This document shows positions 25,201 to 33,162 of a stretch of 64,000 nt of DNA, piece by piece (the stretch's first letter is position 1; every line of letters begins with the position of its first letter). Under the pieces are notes generated by a model that searched no databases, had not been told where the DNA came from, and saw only the letters and a list, made by a program, of their open reading frames with translations. The position numbers and the translations under genes are program-made. The DNA is from Kryptolebias marmoratus. Its lineage: Eukaryota > Chordata > Actinopteri > Cyprinodontiformes > Rivulidae. The DNA is taken from the NCBI RefSeq assembly GCF_001649575.2, contig NC_051430.1, positions 19,481,611 to 19,545,610 of the forward strand. Reading direction: 5' to 3'.

Positions 25201-28200
25201 CCTTAAACTAGCACTCACATTAAATATTTTTAAAGTGAATCTGTGGAGGACAAACATTTGTGAATTTAAAGAATCAAACTAAAATGACTACAAAAACCTG
25301 GAGTTTTCTCTTGGATCACTGAGTGATCACACAGCTGATGAGTTCAGTTCAGCAACATAATCACTGAGAACTGAACACATTTCATCTGTGTTGTTAGAGT
25401 GCCCCCTGCTGCTGATAGAAGGCATTGCAGCAACAGTGTCTTGGTGTTATTTTCCTCATTCAGATGTATTATTAATATTTTTTATGACATTCTGCTCTTC
25501 ATCACAGAGGATCCAGAAGATCAGAAGCAGAAAAGTGTTTGCATCAAATGCGAAGAGGGTTTTTACCAGTAAGTGTCCCGAGACGATTGTTAAAATCAGT
25601 CAAAATCAGTCTAGATGTTTTATGCAATCCAACGACTTCTGCATACTTTGTCCTATTTTAACCATTCATATATCAAAATGTCAAATTAATTCAGGAGATG
25701 GGCGCTATGACTTTTAGTTTATTTAACTTTTATATTTTTCAAAATATTTAACTTTATTTGCAAATGTTTTCCCAGTAGAAATACATTGAGATTTGTTCCA
25801 TTTGAAATCTGCTTCAGCGAAATTTTGCTTTTATGCTTCTTTTAGTCAACATTCTGCTACTTTGAACTTTTATTTAGCCTTTTGCTACTTTGGCTTTCAG
25901 GTAGCCTGTAGCTACTTTTATCTAACTTTTTGATTATTTCGCTTCCAGTTTCATTTTGCTACTTTTAGCTAGACATTTGTTATTTTTATCTAGCATTCTG
26001 CAAATTTTAGCTTTTACCTAGTGTTCTGCTTCTTTTAGCTTCTTCAGCAGCTTTCAGTAAAGTCCTTCAGTTCTCAGCATTCACACTGCTTTTTCACAGA
26101 AAATTAGATTTCTCTTGTAACTGTTTACTTTGCTGCAGGTTAGACGCTGACTGTCATCAGTCCTGTCCTGATGGGACCTACGGTGTGGAGGACACTATGG
26201 TCTGTTCTCCATGTGAAGATAAACACTGTGCAGTCTGTGACGACTCCCAGTGCTACTGGTGTGGCAGTGGATACTATGTCTCTGGTAAGATTAGGAACCC
26301 TCCAAATGTTGGACTGAGTAGTGAATGTTAGAAACCTTCCATACAAAACTTCTCCTGTTTTCTGATTACAGTACTGCACAAATGTATTAAATTGCCTCCA
26401 CTTTCTTTATAATTTGCTTCCAAAGAGCCAGACTTTTTTGTAATTTTTTTAAATGGTTTTGTTCAATTGGTCTTCAGGCTTTCCTGAAGATCTGTCAATG
26501 GTTTTCTTTGGTTTTTGGTTGTTTTTTCTACAAATTTTCTATCCAGTTCTTGTACCTGATCTTGGCAACAGATTGTGCAGCGTGTTTCAAAAATAAGGAA
26601 AGTCGACACGTTTAAAAACCTCTCTACAGGAGACGACAGTATCTGAAAGTGTAGCTTCAGTCTTTCCTGTTTTCAAACAACATTAGAACGTCTTCAGAGA
26701 GCGTCACACATAAAGACGTGGTGCTTTTGTTGTGTGTGCAGATGGAGAGTGTGTGGATCACTGTGAAGACGGTTTCTTTGTGGATGCAAAGGGCAGAGAG
26801 TGTGAGCCTTGTCACAGCAACTGTCAAACCTGCGGAGGGCCGCAACATGACGACTGCGACTCCTGCAAGGACGGGTTCACACTGATGAAGGGGGAGTGCA
26901 TCAAAGGACGACAGCTCGTCGTTTGTTCGGAGAAACAGTTCAGAAACAGTATGTCTGAATGTTAACAATGACCTTCTGATCTGAGCTTGTTTTCATCTCT
27001 TACACTCCAAGTCAGCTCTTGCTTTCTGTTGCTCCTGACCTGTTTTTTATTTTTTCTTTGCTGATTTCTGTTTCCACTTTTGTCATCAGGTCAGGACACT
27101 TGTGAGTCGTGCCACTCCTCCTGTAAGACGTGTTCTGGTGAAGGGAAGGAAAACTGCAGCAGCTGTCTCCCTGGTAAACTTCTCTCTATGTGCTGTAACA
27201 GATGACCTCTGGAAGTTGAATAATCATAAATTGCTCAAACAGACATATTTCCATCAGTGTGAGTAAGGTTGATAAAGATGCCACCTACTTTGATTTTTTG
27301 TTATTCTCGCCAACACTTCCTATGTTTTTCAGGTATCTGTGGTGTGAATTTCTGTTCTTGCTTTTAGGCCGTTTTTTGACTCCTCATCAGACCTGCCTGT
27401 CTCTCTGTCCATCTGGGACATTCGGCAACAAAACATCTGGCCAGTGTGAGGAGTGTTTAACAGGATGTATAATGTGCCAGGAAGCCCAAGTCTGCCAGGG
27501 GTGTCATGAAGGACTTTATTTGCAAGACGGCGTGTGTGTGAAAGAATGCCAGAGGTGAGTTCATGATTTACACAAATCGTTCAGCTTTTAAAGTCACCGA
27601 CACACCTCTATCTGCCTCCGTCCCAGAGGGTTTCCACAAGGTGAGCTTTGCCATCCGTGTGCCCCGAAGTGTGGCTCCTGCGAGGAAAGTCCTTCCCGCT
27701 GTTTGAGCTGTGACAGGCCGCTTTTGCTGCTGGATCACGACTGCGTGTCCTCCTGTCCAAAGGGCTTTTATACCAACAGCACAGAGTGCCATCGCTGCCC
27801 AGATCACTGCAGTGAATGCAACCAGGACGGTCTGTGTGGGCGTAAGTACACACACTGGAGAAATGGGGATGTGAGGACAAAGATTAAAGAGACACTAATT
27901 AGAAATGTGATTTCATTTACTATTTAATCAGCTGAGAAAAGAAGAGAAATAAAGAAAAGATAGAGGGGAGACATAAAGAGGAAGTACAAAAAGCAACAAA
28001 TTCAGTCTACCTTTAATAATGACAACAAAAAAATAATCTAATCAAAGATGACTAAAAACATAAACTCCTGAATATAGAGGAAGCTCACAAATAAGAAAAA
28101 AAGAAGTTTTTCATTGTAATGTTCAAAATGCCAAAGCAGAATAAAAGAGTCTAAAAGCATAATTTCTAGGGAGCGGACTTCATGTTTTAAGGTACAGAAA

Positions 28201-31200
28201 ATAATAAATGATTCATCACTTACCTTGAACAAGTTTTAGGATAATATTTCCTTTTTTTGTATAGTTTCTTCTCATTTTTTAATTTGTTCTTCTGTAGATT
28301 TTAGTAAAGTTTAATTTTTTTACTGATACTTCAAACGTTTTGAACGTAATCTACTTTACAGACTATTATTATTTATGCTGCTATAATAAAACAAACCTTC
28401 CCAAGGATGGACAAATAAATGACCTATTCTATTCTATTTTACTTTTTGATTTGATATTTGATTTAATAAAATTTAATATTAGCTGTACAAAAAACATTCA
28501 TGTAGAACATATTTAAATTGTTTGGGCGAAAGGATCGCAATAAAACTGGCCAAAGGGACCAGGACCATGAACACCAAGAACATATACACTAAAATCAAAA
28601 CAATAGGGTTTTATTTCAATATTTTTTATGTCTGAAACGTTCTTCATAATTTCTATTTATGACGGATCATCCTTTAAATTGGCTCTAATTTGAGAAATAA
28701 CTGCTCTATGATTACTCGAATGTTTGAGATTTCTGTCTCTTAGATAAATAAAAACAGTAGTTTGGGACACCTGGTTGATGTGACGTGAAAACATTCTTTA
28801 GGAATGACTGAGTTAATAAAGGCGAGCTTCAAAACGTGGAAGAATAATGAGGCTGTTTGAGTTTAAATCTATCTTTAATTTAGGAAGTCACAACTTCTGC
28901 ATTCAATTGGACTGTATAAGTGAAAACTTTGCATTTTTCTCATCTTACATATTCTTTTCTTGTCTCAGAGTGTAAAAGTCAGTACTTCCTCCATGAGGAC
29001 GAGTGTGTGGATGATTGTCCTAAAGGTTACTTTCCCAGCATACAGCAGCATGAGTGTGTGCGTTGCCATGCTGACTGCGCGACATGTGACGGACCAGGCA
29101 TCGATGACTGTAATGAGTGTCGCAACCCGAAAGCTGTCCGTTACAGTGGAGAGTGCCTGCCTAGCTGTCCGAGCAACACTTATTATGACAAAAGCATAAA
29201 TGAATGCAAAGGTAGGGAAAGTGGAAGTTGATTGTGCAGGAATAATAGAAATGATGATGAATCAGGATTTTTATCCTCACTGCACTTTTCAGAAGGCTGT
29301 GCTCTGTAATCTTTGCAGGCTGTGATGAGTCATGTCTGACCTGCTCAGGACATGAGCCCTTCGACTGCCTCAGCTGTGATGCCAACAGGCGCAAAGATGC
29401 AACTGGACACTGTGCGTGGTCCAGTGAGTGCCCAGTGGGCTCGTACGTGGACCAGAATGGCGAGTGTCACCAGTGCCACAGTCTCTGCCGTCAGTGCCAC
29501 GGGCCAGGCAAAGACCACTGCCTCAGCTGCAGTGAGCATCACTTCCTGCTGAGTGAGTTATCGAGATGGTAGAGGGATGCGTGCACGTCAGAAAACCCAC
29601 TTAAACATCTGAACTCTGCGTCCTTTAGACAACACCTGTGTGGAAACATGTCCCGTGGGTTACTACGTGGAGGGCAAAGGTGAGGGCGTGTGTCAGTTCT
29701 GCTACTTCAGCTGTGAGTCCTGCGTTGGTCGTCACAGTGAGCAGTGCGTCACCTGCAGACCCGAGTTTTTCAAACATGGCAGCAGCTGTGTCAAGACCTG
29801 TCCAGACAGGTTAGACAACACACATCTGACGAGAAGAAGCTTCAGTAACGGTGTCCGTCGGCTGAACAGATATTCACTCTGCTTTTCAGTCACTTCGGCA
29901 ACATGAGCTCCATGGTTTGTGAGCGATGTGACCCCTCCTGCAGCAAGTGTTCTGGGAGCGGAAACACAAAGTGTCTGAGCTGCCGGCAGGACTACAGGTA
30001 CATGAAGCACTGGGGGCAATGCCTGAAGAGCTGCCCCCCAGGCTACTACAAAGACAAATGGTCCGCAAACTGTCTCACGTGTGATCCTACCTGCAAGACC
30101 TGCAGCGGTAAGGAAAGACTAGATGACTGCCTAATTCTTTGAACTACTAAGAGGAATGAAAGCTGATTATAAATACAGTCAAACGTGCCATGATATAATT
30201 GATGTATGACCTTTGTTGATATACTTTTATTTCAGAACTCTAGTTCAGTCTGTAGTTGATGTTATATCCCTCTTCTTTCAGATGGAGCTGCTTTGACCTG
30301 TCTATCCTGTTACGACAACTTTATCTTTAAGGCTGGCTACTGTCAAAACCCCTGTTTTATCGGCTTCTATCCATCCTCAGAGGTGACAGAAAGCATCTGT
30401 GTATAATAAAACATTGCTATAGATTGTTAAAGATTAAATATTGTTATTGATATGAAAAGGTTATGAGCTCTCCATCATTTCTTGATTGTTTTCCTTCCAA
30501 GCAGACAGACTTTCTTGTAATATTTTAAAGTGGTCTTGATCAGTAGTTCTTCAAGCTTTCTATAGATCTTTTAAAGGTTTTTTTTTTTGACTTTTGCTGC
30601 TTTTTCACTCATCTTTTTGTTCAGTACCTGACCACTTTCACAGGAATTTGTTTGTTAAACCTGATCTAAAAGCATTTAGACATAAAAAGCTCCTAAACTC
30701 AAGTGATGAACCAGCGTTGTGTCTATGCATAATAAACAGCAGCATGTCGCAAAGACAGTTTGTTCCAGTTTCTCTTGCTGAATCTATAAAAAAATAAAGA
30801 TAAAGTTTGACACTTAGAGTAGCACCAACAAAGTGATTCCTAAAGAGTTATTACAGCGTTTAGGATTGACTCTTCTTCTTTTGTCCTCCAGTGGTCCACT
30901 TTTTCGTTTTTGAGCACACATAGTGCAATATAGAGTCATAGTCAGGTACAAGGACTGGACAGAGAATAAATAAAAAAGCAGCTAAATCCCAAAGAAAAAT
31001 TTAGAAATACCTTCAGAAAGCCCAGAGAACTACTGATCTAAACCACTTTTAAAGACTGCAAGAAAAATGGTGTCCTTTGAAGTAAAATGTAAAGAAATAT
31101 TTTATAACTTTAGTCCAGCACTGTACAGACATATTGTCTTCCTGCTTCAGGACTCACAAAGTGAACAAGAAAGCTGCAGAGCTTGTGATCCGTCCTGCGA

Positions 31201-32846
31201 GGGCTGCCGAGGTCCCAGCATGTGGCACTGCACCGTGTGTCCTCCGAGCCAGATCTTATCAGACGACGGCCGCTGCTTGAGCTGCTGTGGACCCGAGATG
31301 CTGTACAACAATAAACCGATTCCCAGGGAGTGCTGTGACTGCAAGGCATCCCGAGGTTAACAAGGACACTCACTGCAGCACTCACTCCCACCTATGGGGC
31401 CTCTTGTTTCCTTTTTTTATTTCATTAAGATGAATGGATACTGGATCTATTTACAAATTCTCCATCACATTTGAAACAGCGTTCATTTCAAATCATGAAA
31501 GGGTGTCTGTGTATGAGTGATCTGTCTTCTTTATGTAGCAGCTTTCCTGCTCTTTTGATTCGATTGGCAGGTTTCTCACAGTCAGAGTCATGAGTTTTAT
31601 CTCCCTGCCAAACAGGTGTTTCCAGTGTTTGATGTAAGAACTTGTCCTTGGCCTCGGTTTCAGTAGATAAGTCAAAAATGCATTTGAGCTAAGGGTTACA
31701 AAACTTCTTGTGGAATTCCTCAGAAACAGTATCATCTTGTGACTTGCAGATTACAAAAAAAAAAAGGGGAGGTCCACGTCCAAATTAGGAACTGATGAAT
31801 AACGAAAGCATTTGGAAATCAGCGTTCGGGACAAAATGTACAGATGTGCTGAAGCACCCACACTTAACCTGCTGATGGTTTACTTACTTCTTTCTGATCA
31901 GGGATGTGCCAGGGTTGACCATGTTTTCAGCAGTCACTGGGCCAGAGTCCATCACGGGGCCACATCGAGACAAACAACCATTCGCCCTCTAGAGTAGCCG
32001 TAGCCCTTTTGGTTTGCGACAGGAAACCCACACCTGAATGAGGAGAACTTGCAGAAAGGCCCCGGCTGGGAATCAAACCTACAACCTTCTTTCTCCAAGG
32101 CAGCGGTGCAAACCAGCTGCTTCACTGTTCAGACCTTTTGAACCTTCCTTGTTTGATTTTTTTTTTTTTTTAGAAGAAAGTCATACAAGTTATGAGAAAA
32201 TCCCGTCTTTGAGCTGCCCAGTGAGTCCCAAACTCTGCCCAAACTCTTTCCCATTCCATTCTATTCTTTGCAGAAAATATTGTTTCTTTTGGGAATATGT
32301 TAATCAGCAAAACACCAGGAGGCTTTCTGAGTTATTAGTCTTAACTTTAATAAACAAATTAGGTTTGTTGCATGAGTTAAAGTAACTTTGTGGACCTTAG
32401 TTTTTCCTTGCAGCATCATTTTTCCCCCTTCTTTTTCAGAGGAGTGCATCATGGGGGTCAACTTTGTAATGATAACAGACAACGGCTTAGGCAGCACCCC
32501 TAAAGTCGTCGCCACAGCTTGTGTTCTGCTCATCCTCCTCCTGGGCGTAGCAATCTTCCTCTTCCTCAGTGCTCGACTGAAGCTGCGCTCCGTCAGGCCC
32601 AAAACCAAAGCTGGGGGATACGAGAAACTGAACTCCACCGAAGACCTCCCACCGCAGTCCACCACCTCGTTTGGGGAGTACAGCGACAAGCTCGTTGGAG
32701 GTGAAGACAACGATGAAGAGTGTGACGATGAGGATATAGTGTACATGACCAAAGAGGGCACGGTGTATCGAAAGTTTAAGTACGGACTGTTGGATGATGA
32801 TGATGATGAGCTGGAATATGATGATGAAAGCTACTCGTTTAGATGA
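1035..32846 (+). CDS. pcsk5: Proprotein convertase subtilisin/kexin type 5, 3' part (B isoform), 21 coding exons
   Basis: PC5/6 is a secretory-pathway serine endoprotease that cleaves growth factors, integrins and other precursors after basic residues. Only the C-terminal half is here; propeptide, catalytic and P domains lie left of the window. The exons are 1035-1228, 3299-3383, 5049-5152, 5254-5392, 7969-8084, 17014-17116, 18710-18846, 22037-22234, 25508-25568, 26139-26284, 26742-26948, 27090-27173, 27368-27554, 27627-27841, 28969-29211, 29319-29552, 29629-29809, 29890-30107, 30282-30382, 31151-31355 and 32440-32846. Their summed length is one split base plus 1188 codons with stop, so the frame holds across every junction. 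The product is an array of furin-like Cys repeats (CxxCxxxCxxC units), a 21-residue membrane helix, then a tail with YRKFKYGLL and acidic clusters, as in mammalian PC5B. Gene order with rfk, gcnt1 and prune2 supports orthology. Confidence 0.95.
1229..3298 (+). other. pcsk5 intron w1-w2
   Basis: About 2.1 kb, AT-rich with T runs. No exon or named repeat seen. Confidence 0.6.
3299..3383 (+). CDS. pcsk5: pcsk5 exon w2
   Basis: Acceptor tcttttag to 3298, donor gtaagc at 3384. Codes NSNICRRCQENCKKC and a following FNICTEC motif. It enters in phase 1 from exon w1 and leaves in phase 2. It completes one Cys-rich repeat with the CxxCxxxCxxC spacing. Confidence 0.9.
3384..5048 (+). other. pcsk5 intron w2-w3
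   Basis: About 1.7 kb; holds the CA repeat at 4505. An 84-codon frame at 3656-3910 has no splice sites or similarity to the protein. Confidence 0.6.
4505..4529 (+). repeat. (CA)n microsatellite
   Basis: Short CA dinucleotide run in the intron before pcsk5 exon w3. Confidence 0.95.
5049..5152 (+). CDS. pcsk5: pcsk5 exon w3
   Basis: Acceptor ctcccag to 5048, donor gtggga at 5153. Codes SLQGNKCQMTCHPGTYYNG and then CEHCHRACATCAG. The phase 2 entry joins exon w2 and the exon leaves in phase 1. The second AG a few bases downstream (5056) would break the frame, so the first was chosen. Confidence 0.88.
5254..5392 (+). CDS. pcsk5: pcsk5 exon w4
   Basis: Acceptor gttctgcag to 5253, donor gtgagt at 5393. 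Codes GTGAEACTKCADGYLLEDW, then a TCSPGTYL segment and CKK at the end. It enters in phase 1 and leaves in phase 2. The intron before it is only 101 bp. Confidence 0.9.
5393..7968 (+). other. pcsk5 intron w4-w5
   Basis: About 2.6 kb, AT-rich. A 140-codon frame (6067-6489) has no supporting evidence. Nothing else recognised. Confidence 0.6.
7969..8084 (+). CDS. pcsk5: pcsk5 exon w5, last exon shared by A and B forms
   Basis: Acceptor cttcaccag to 7968, donor gtgagt at 8085. Codes KCDNSCFECLGPGERNCSSC and ends ICKDG in phase 1. This is the branch point: splicing to 9424 gives the soluble A form and splicing to 17014 gives the membrane B form. Both downstream acceptors fit phase 1. Confidence 0.92.
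9424..9539 (+). CDS. pcsk5: pcsk5 A-isoform terminal exon (PLAC-type tail)
   Basis: A long pyrimidine tract runs into an AAG acceptor at 9421-9423. The exon reads ANEESWAEGSFCVLVKRNN and then LCQRRVLQQLCCRTCSQKG, with TGA at 9537-9539. This closely matches the PC5A-specific C-terminus of mammals, recalled as EESWAEGG...CQRKVLQQLCCKTC, which is a PLAC-type six-Cys tail. In mammals it retains the soluble enzyme at the cell surface through heparan sulfate and TIMPs. It lies in the intron between w5 and w6 and joins w5 in frame (KD|A). Longer readings upstream in the same frame are intronic. Confidence 0.93.
9540..11440 (+). other. pcsk5: Probable 3' UTR of the pcsk5 A transcript
   Basis: Follows the A-form stop codon. 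It is AT-rich, with several AATAAA signals (for example 10041-10046) and a well-formed AATAAA near 11424 followed by a GTTGATG stretch. The true 3' end cannot be set from sequence alone. A (TA)n run at 9990-10005 and CA-rich stretches at 10208-10300 are inside. Confidence 0.45.
15595..15790 (+). repeat. Dispersed repeat fragment (ACCGCCA...GGAGGTTATGTTT type)
   Basis: Holds TGGAGGTTATGTTTCAGTAA, a GTCTGTCTGTTTGCAAGATT segment and, at the end, CGCTCGCCGAACGCTTCTAG. These are the edges of a small repeat I know to be widespread in animal genomes; the family name is not certain. It lies in the large pcsk5 intron. Confidence 0.5.
15905..16375 (+). repeat. Dispersed family X, two units
   Basis: Two head-to-tail units share GGTTGACTCCAAAAGTTAA-like, GTACATCCAGTGATTA-like and CATGAGATATTTTGC motifs. 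The same blocks occur at 23680-23940, 42880-43350 and 58300-58645. There is no coding potential. I cannot name the family. Confidence 0.7.
17014..17116 (+). CDS. pcsk5: pcsk5 exon w6, first B-specific exon
   Basis: Acceptor gtttgcag to 17013, donor gtgacg at 17117. Codes EYMSKHGNCHLCDATCLQC and ends CPEIR. Joined to w5 it gives KDGEYM, matching the KDGEYV junction of mammalian PC5B. It leaves in phase 2. Confidence 0.92.
17425..17615 (+). repeat. Degenerate minisatellite, AGCTAAAAGnAGCAAAAC unit
   Basis: Imperfect repeats of about 20 bp around AGCTAAAAG and AAGCAAAACGTTAGC. The same unit occurs in the opposite orientation at 25835-26045. Confidence 0.7.
17950..18430 (+). mobile_element. Tc1-like transposase relic
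   Basis: In broken frames the plus strand still reads QQENNTKPTARKTKEW (from the QQDNDPKHTSKxTKEW block of Tc1 transposases), then LNPAQHLWRNLKM (from the LNPIExLWxxLK block with the last catalytic residue) and a CAKL-like end. Several stops and shifts are present, so it is dead. Terminal repeats were not found. Confidence 0.7.
18710..18846 (+). CDS. pcsk5: pcsk5 exon w7
   Basis: Acceptor cacctttag to 18709, donor gtacgc at 18847. Codes RLFDDGRCVIHCPTGRYADG and then CQPCHPTCHAC, ending SCDKG. FDDGRCV is shared with mammalian PC5B at this point. It leaves in phase 1. Confidence 0.92.
18925..19655 (+). mobile_element. Internally deleted Tc1/mariner-type element with long inverted ends
   Basis: The left end (about 18940-19060) and right end (about 19500-19650) are imperfect inverted repeats: AGGTCAATGAAAT at 18971 and its complement near 19605-19617, plus GAATTTTGGTTCAA at 19051 and its complement near 19520-19530. 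Between them a plus-strand relic reads SPDLNPTEHLWKELK after a degraded NDPK block. The first half of the transposase is missing. Confidence 0.72.
21355..21860 (+). repeat. Degenerate TATCA/CATATC-type tandem repeat
   Basis: About 500 bp built of short variants of ATCACATCATATCGTATC. The repeat drifts along its length. A 95-codon reading over it is low-complexity and not a gene. Confidence 0.85.
22037..22234 (+). CDS. pcsk5: pcsk5 exon w8 (shortened repeat region)
   Basis: Acceptor cactcag to 22036, donor gtaagt at 22235. Codes YLFQNECLDVCPEGFHQS, then YNFTAVRLEPSCG, then CDEGCKKCKQ. Compared with my recall of mammalian PC5B, about 25 residues with six cysteines are missing after the CPEG segment (see findings). 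An N-x-T glycosylation site is present. Leaves in phase 1. Confidence 0.88.
22235..25507 (+). other. pcsk5 intron w8-w9
   Basis: 3.3 kb; holds family X at 23680 and C and T runs near 24660-24950. I looked for the Cys-rich half-repeat missing from exon w8 and did not see it. Confidence 0.5.
23680..23940 (+). repeat. Dispersed family X
   Basis: Carries AGCTGTGGTGGCCATCTTAA, GGGTTGACTCCAAAAGTTAA and TACATGCAATGATTAC in the order seen in the other copies. It lies in the intron after pcsk5 exon w8. Confidence 0.7.
25508..25568 (+). CDS. pcsk5: pcsk5 exon w9 (61-nt micro-exon)
   Basis: Acceptor tcatcacag to 25507, donor gtaagt at 25569. Codes KDPEDQKQKSVCIKCEEGFY. It is the smallest exon of the set; both flanking phases (1 in, 2 out) fit. 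CIKCEEGFY is the usual end of a furin-like repeat. Confidence 0.85.
25835..26045 (-). repeat. Degenerate minisatellite, inverted copy of the 17425 unit
   Basis: Repeats of GCTACTTTTAGCTAG and CATTCTGC on the plus strand are the reverse complement of the AGCTAAAAGTAGCAGAATG type at 17425-17615. It sits just before pcsk5 exon w10. Confidence 0.68.
26139..26284 (+). CDS. pcsk5: pcsk5 exon w10
   Basis: Acceptor tttgctgcag to 26138, donor gtaaga at 26285. Codes LDADCHQSCPDGTYG, CAVCDDSQCYWCGSGYYVSG. The CYWC motif is shared with mammalian PC5B. Leaves in phase 1. Confidence 0.92.
26370..26610 (-). mobile_element. Tc1/mariner-like terminal relic
   Basis: Begins with GTACTGCACAAATGT, a form of the GTACTGTGCAAAAGT ends of fish mariner-like elements, then TTGCTTCCAAAGAGCCAGAC and CAGGCTTTCCTGAAGATCTG. 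The second block recurs at 30495 and 15435. No frame survives. Confidence 0.55.
26742..26948 (+). CDS. pcsk5: pcsk5 exon w11
   Basis: Acceptor gtgtgtgcag to 26741, donor gtatgt at 26949. Codes GECVDHCEDGFFVDAKG, CEPCHSNCQTCGGP and a linker with KGRQLVVCSEKQF. Leaves in phase 1. The linker is less conserved than the Cys units on either side. Confidence 0.9.
27090..27173 (+). CDS. pcsk5: pcsk5 exon w12
   Basis: Acceptor tgtcatcag to 27089, donor gtaaac at 27174. Codes SQDTCESCHSSCKTCSGEG and ends SCLPG. It is one compact furin-like unit; enters and leaves in phase 1, so it could be skipped without a frameshift. Confidence 0.9.
27368..27554 (+). CDS. pcsk5: pcsk5 exon w13
   Basis: Acceptor gcttttag to 27367, donor gtgagt at 27555. 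Codes CLSLCPSGTFGNKTSGQC, CEECLTGCIMC and CVKECQ. An NKT glycosylation site is visible. Leaves in phase 2. Confidence 0.92.
27627..27841 (+). CDS. pcsk5: pcsk5 exon w14
   Basis: Acceptor ccgtcccag to 27626, donor gtaagt at 27842. Codes RGFPQGELCHPCAPKCGSC, CVSSCPKGFYTNSTEC and CSECNQDGLCG. Preceding intron is only 72 bp. Leaves in phase 1. A possible NST glycosylation site is present. Confidence 0.92.
27842..28968 (+). other. pcsk5 intron w14-w15
   Basis: 1.1 kb, AT-rich with A and T runs. No exon or named repeat. Confidence 0.6.
28969..29211 (+). CDS. pcsk5: pcsk5 exon w15
   Basis: Acceptor tgtctcag to 28968, donor gtaggg at 29212. Codes QCKSQYFLHEDECVDDCP, CVRCHADCATCDGPG and CLPSCPSNTYYDK. 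Leaves in phase 1. At 243 nt it is one of the longest repeat exons and carries nearly two full units. Confidence 0.93.
29319..29552 (+). CDS. pcsk5: pcsk5 exon w16
   Basis: Acceptor tctttgcag to 29318, donor gtgagt at 29553. Codes CDESCLTCSGHEPFDCLSC, ECPVGSYVDQNGEC and CRQCHGPGKDHCLSC. Leaves in phase 1. The intron before it is 107 bp. Confidence 0.93.
29629..29809 (+). CDS. pcsk5: pcsk5 exon w17
   Basis: Acceptor tcctttag to 29628, donor gttaga at 29810. Codes NNTCVETCPVGYYVEGKG, CESCVGRHSEQCVTC and VKTCPDR. Intron before it is 76 bp. The gttaga donor is weaker than the others but is required for the frame. Leaves in phase 2. Confidence 0.92.
29890..30107 (+). CDS. pcsk5: pcsk5 exon w18
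   Basis: Acceptor gcttttcag to 29889, donor gtaagg at 30108. Codes HFGNMSSMVCERCDPSC, CLSCRQDYRYM, LKSCPPGYYKDKW and CDPTCKTCSG. The intron before it is 80 bp. Leaves in phase 1. Confidence 0.92.
30282..30382 (+). CDS. pcsk5: pcsk5 exon w19
   Basis: Acceptor ttctttcag to 30281, donor gtgaca at 30383. Codes GAALTCLSCYDNFIFKAG and PCFIGFYPSSE. It is the only repeat exon here that ends in phase 0. Confidence 0.88.
30480..30810 (-). mobile_element. Tc1/mariner-like relic, same family as 26370
   Basis: Shares CTTCCAAGCAGACAGACTTT, a CTTCAAGCTTTCTATAGATC block and TTTTTGTTCAGTACCTGACC-like sequence with 26370-26610. It lies in the intron before pcsk5 exon w20. Confidence 0.55.
31151..31355 (+). 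CDS. pcsk5: pcsk5 exon w20 (last extracellular exon)
   Basis: Acceptor ctgcttcag to 31150. Codes CRACDPSCEGCRGPSMW, LSCCGPEMLYN and ECCDCKASR. The CC and ECCDC motifs match the membrane-proximal end of PC5B. The donor is gttaac at 31356, a weak site; failure to splice gives one glycine codon and a TAA at 31358-31360. Leaves in phase 1. Confidence 0.88.
32440..32846 (+). CDS. pcsk5: pcsk5 exon w21 (membrane helix and cytosolic tail)
   Basis: Acceptor ctttttcag to 32439. After EECIMGVNF there is a hydrophobic helix (VVATACVLLILLLGVAIFLF, about 32505-32567), then a basic stop-transfer residue set and a tail with EYSDKL, DEDIVYM, GTVYRKFKYGLL, a DDDDDELEYDD run and final DESYSFR. TGA at 32844-32846. 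In mammals the acidic clusters of the PC5B tail bind PACS-1 and direct TGN retention. Confidence 0.95.
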
Positions 32847-33156
32847 AAAACCCTCCATCAGTGTTCATGGGTGTACAGAAACAGTTCTTTTCATTTTCTC
32901 TAATGTTTAAACATTTTGTTTCTTGTTAAAGTGCTTTAATCTAAATATCAAAATTATAAACCCATGAGCCTTAATCTCTTTTTTTTGTATCTTTTAAGTT
33001 AATTTGCACTGTTTGTGGTTAAAGCAGGGTAAAATGTTTCTATTTATTTAGGAAATACAGCTGCAGCTAGAATTTTGTCCTTTAAAATATTAAACACTTG
33101 TGTCATTGTTCATCTCTCTTAGATGATTCTGTAGTCAGTCATTGGCCAATTGTTCA

Positions 33157-33162
33157 AATAAA
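33157..33162 (+). terminator. pcsk5: Candidate polyadenylation signal of the pcsk5 B transcript
   Basis: AATAAA about 310 bp after the stop codon in AT-rich sequence. It is the first perfect hexamer I see downstream of the stop; no transcript evidence is available. Confidence 0.45.

Noticed and set aside
32300..32858. Minus-strand frames of 153 and 123 codons
   Set aside because: Antisense shadows of the pcsk5 tail exon; the poly-Ile and poly-Phe runs come from the reverse of GAT and AAG codons.
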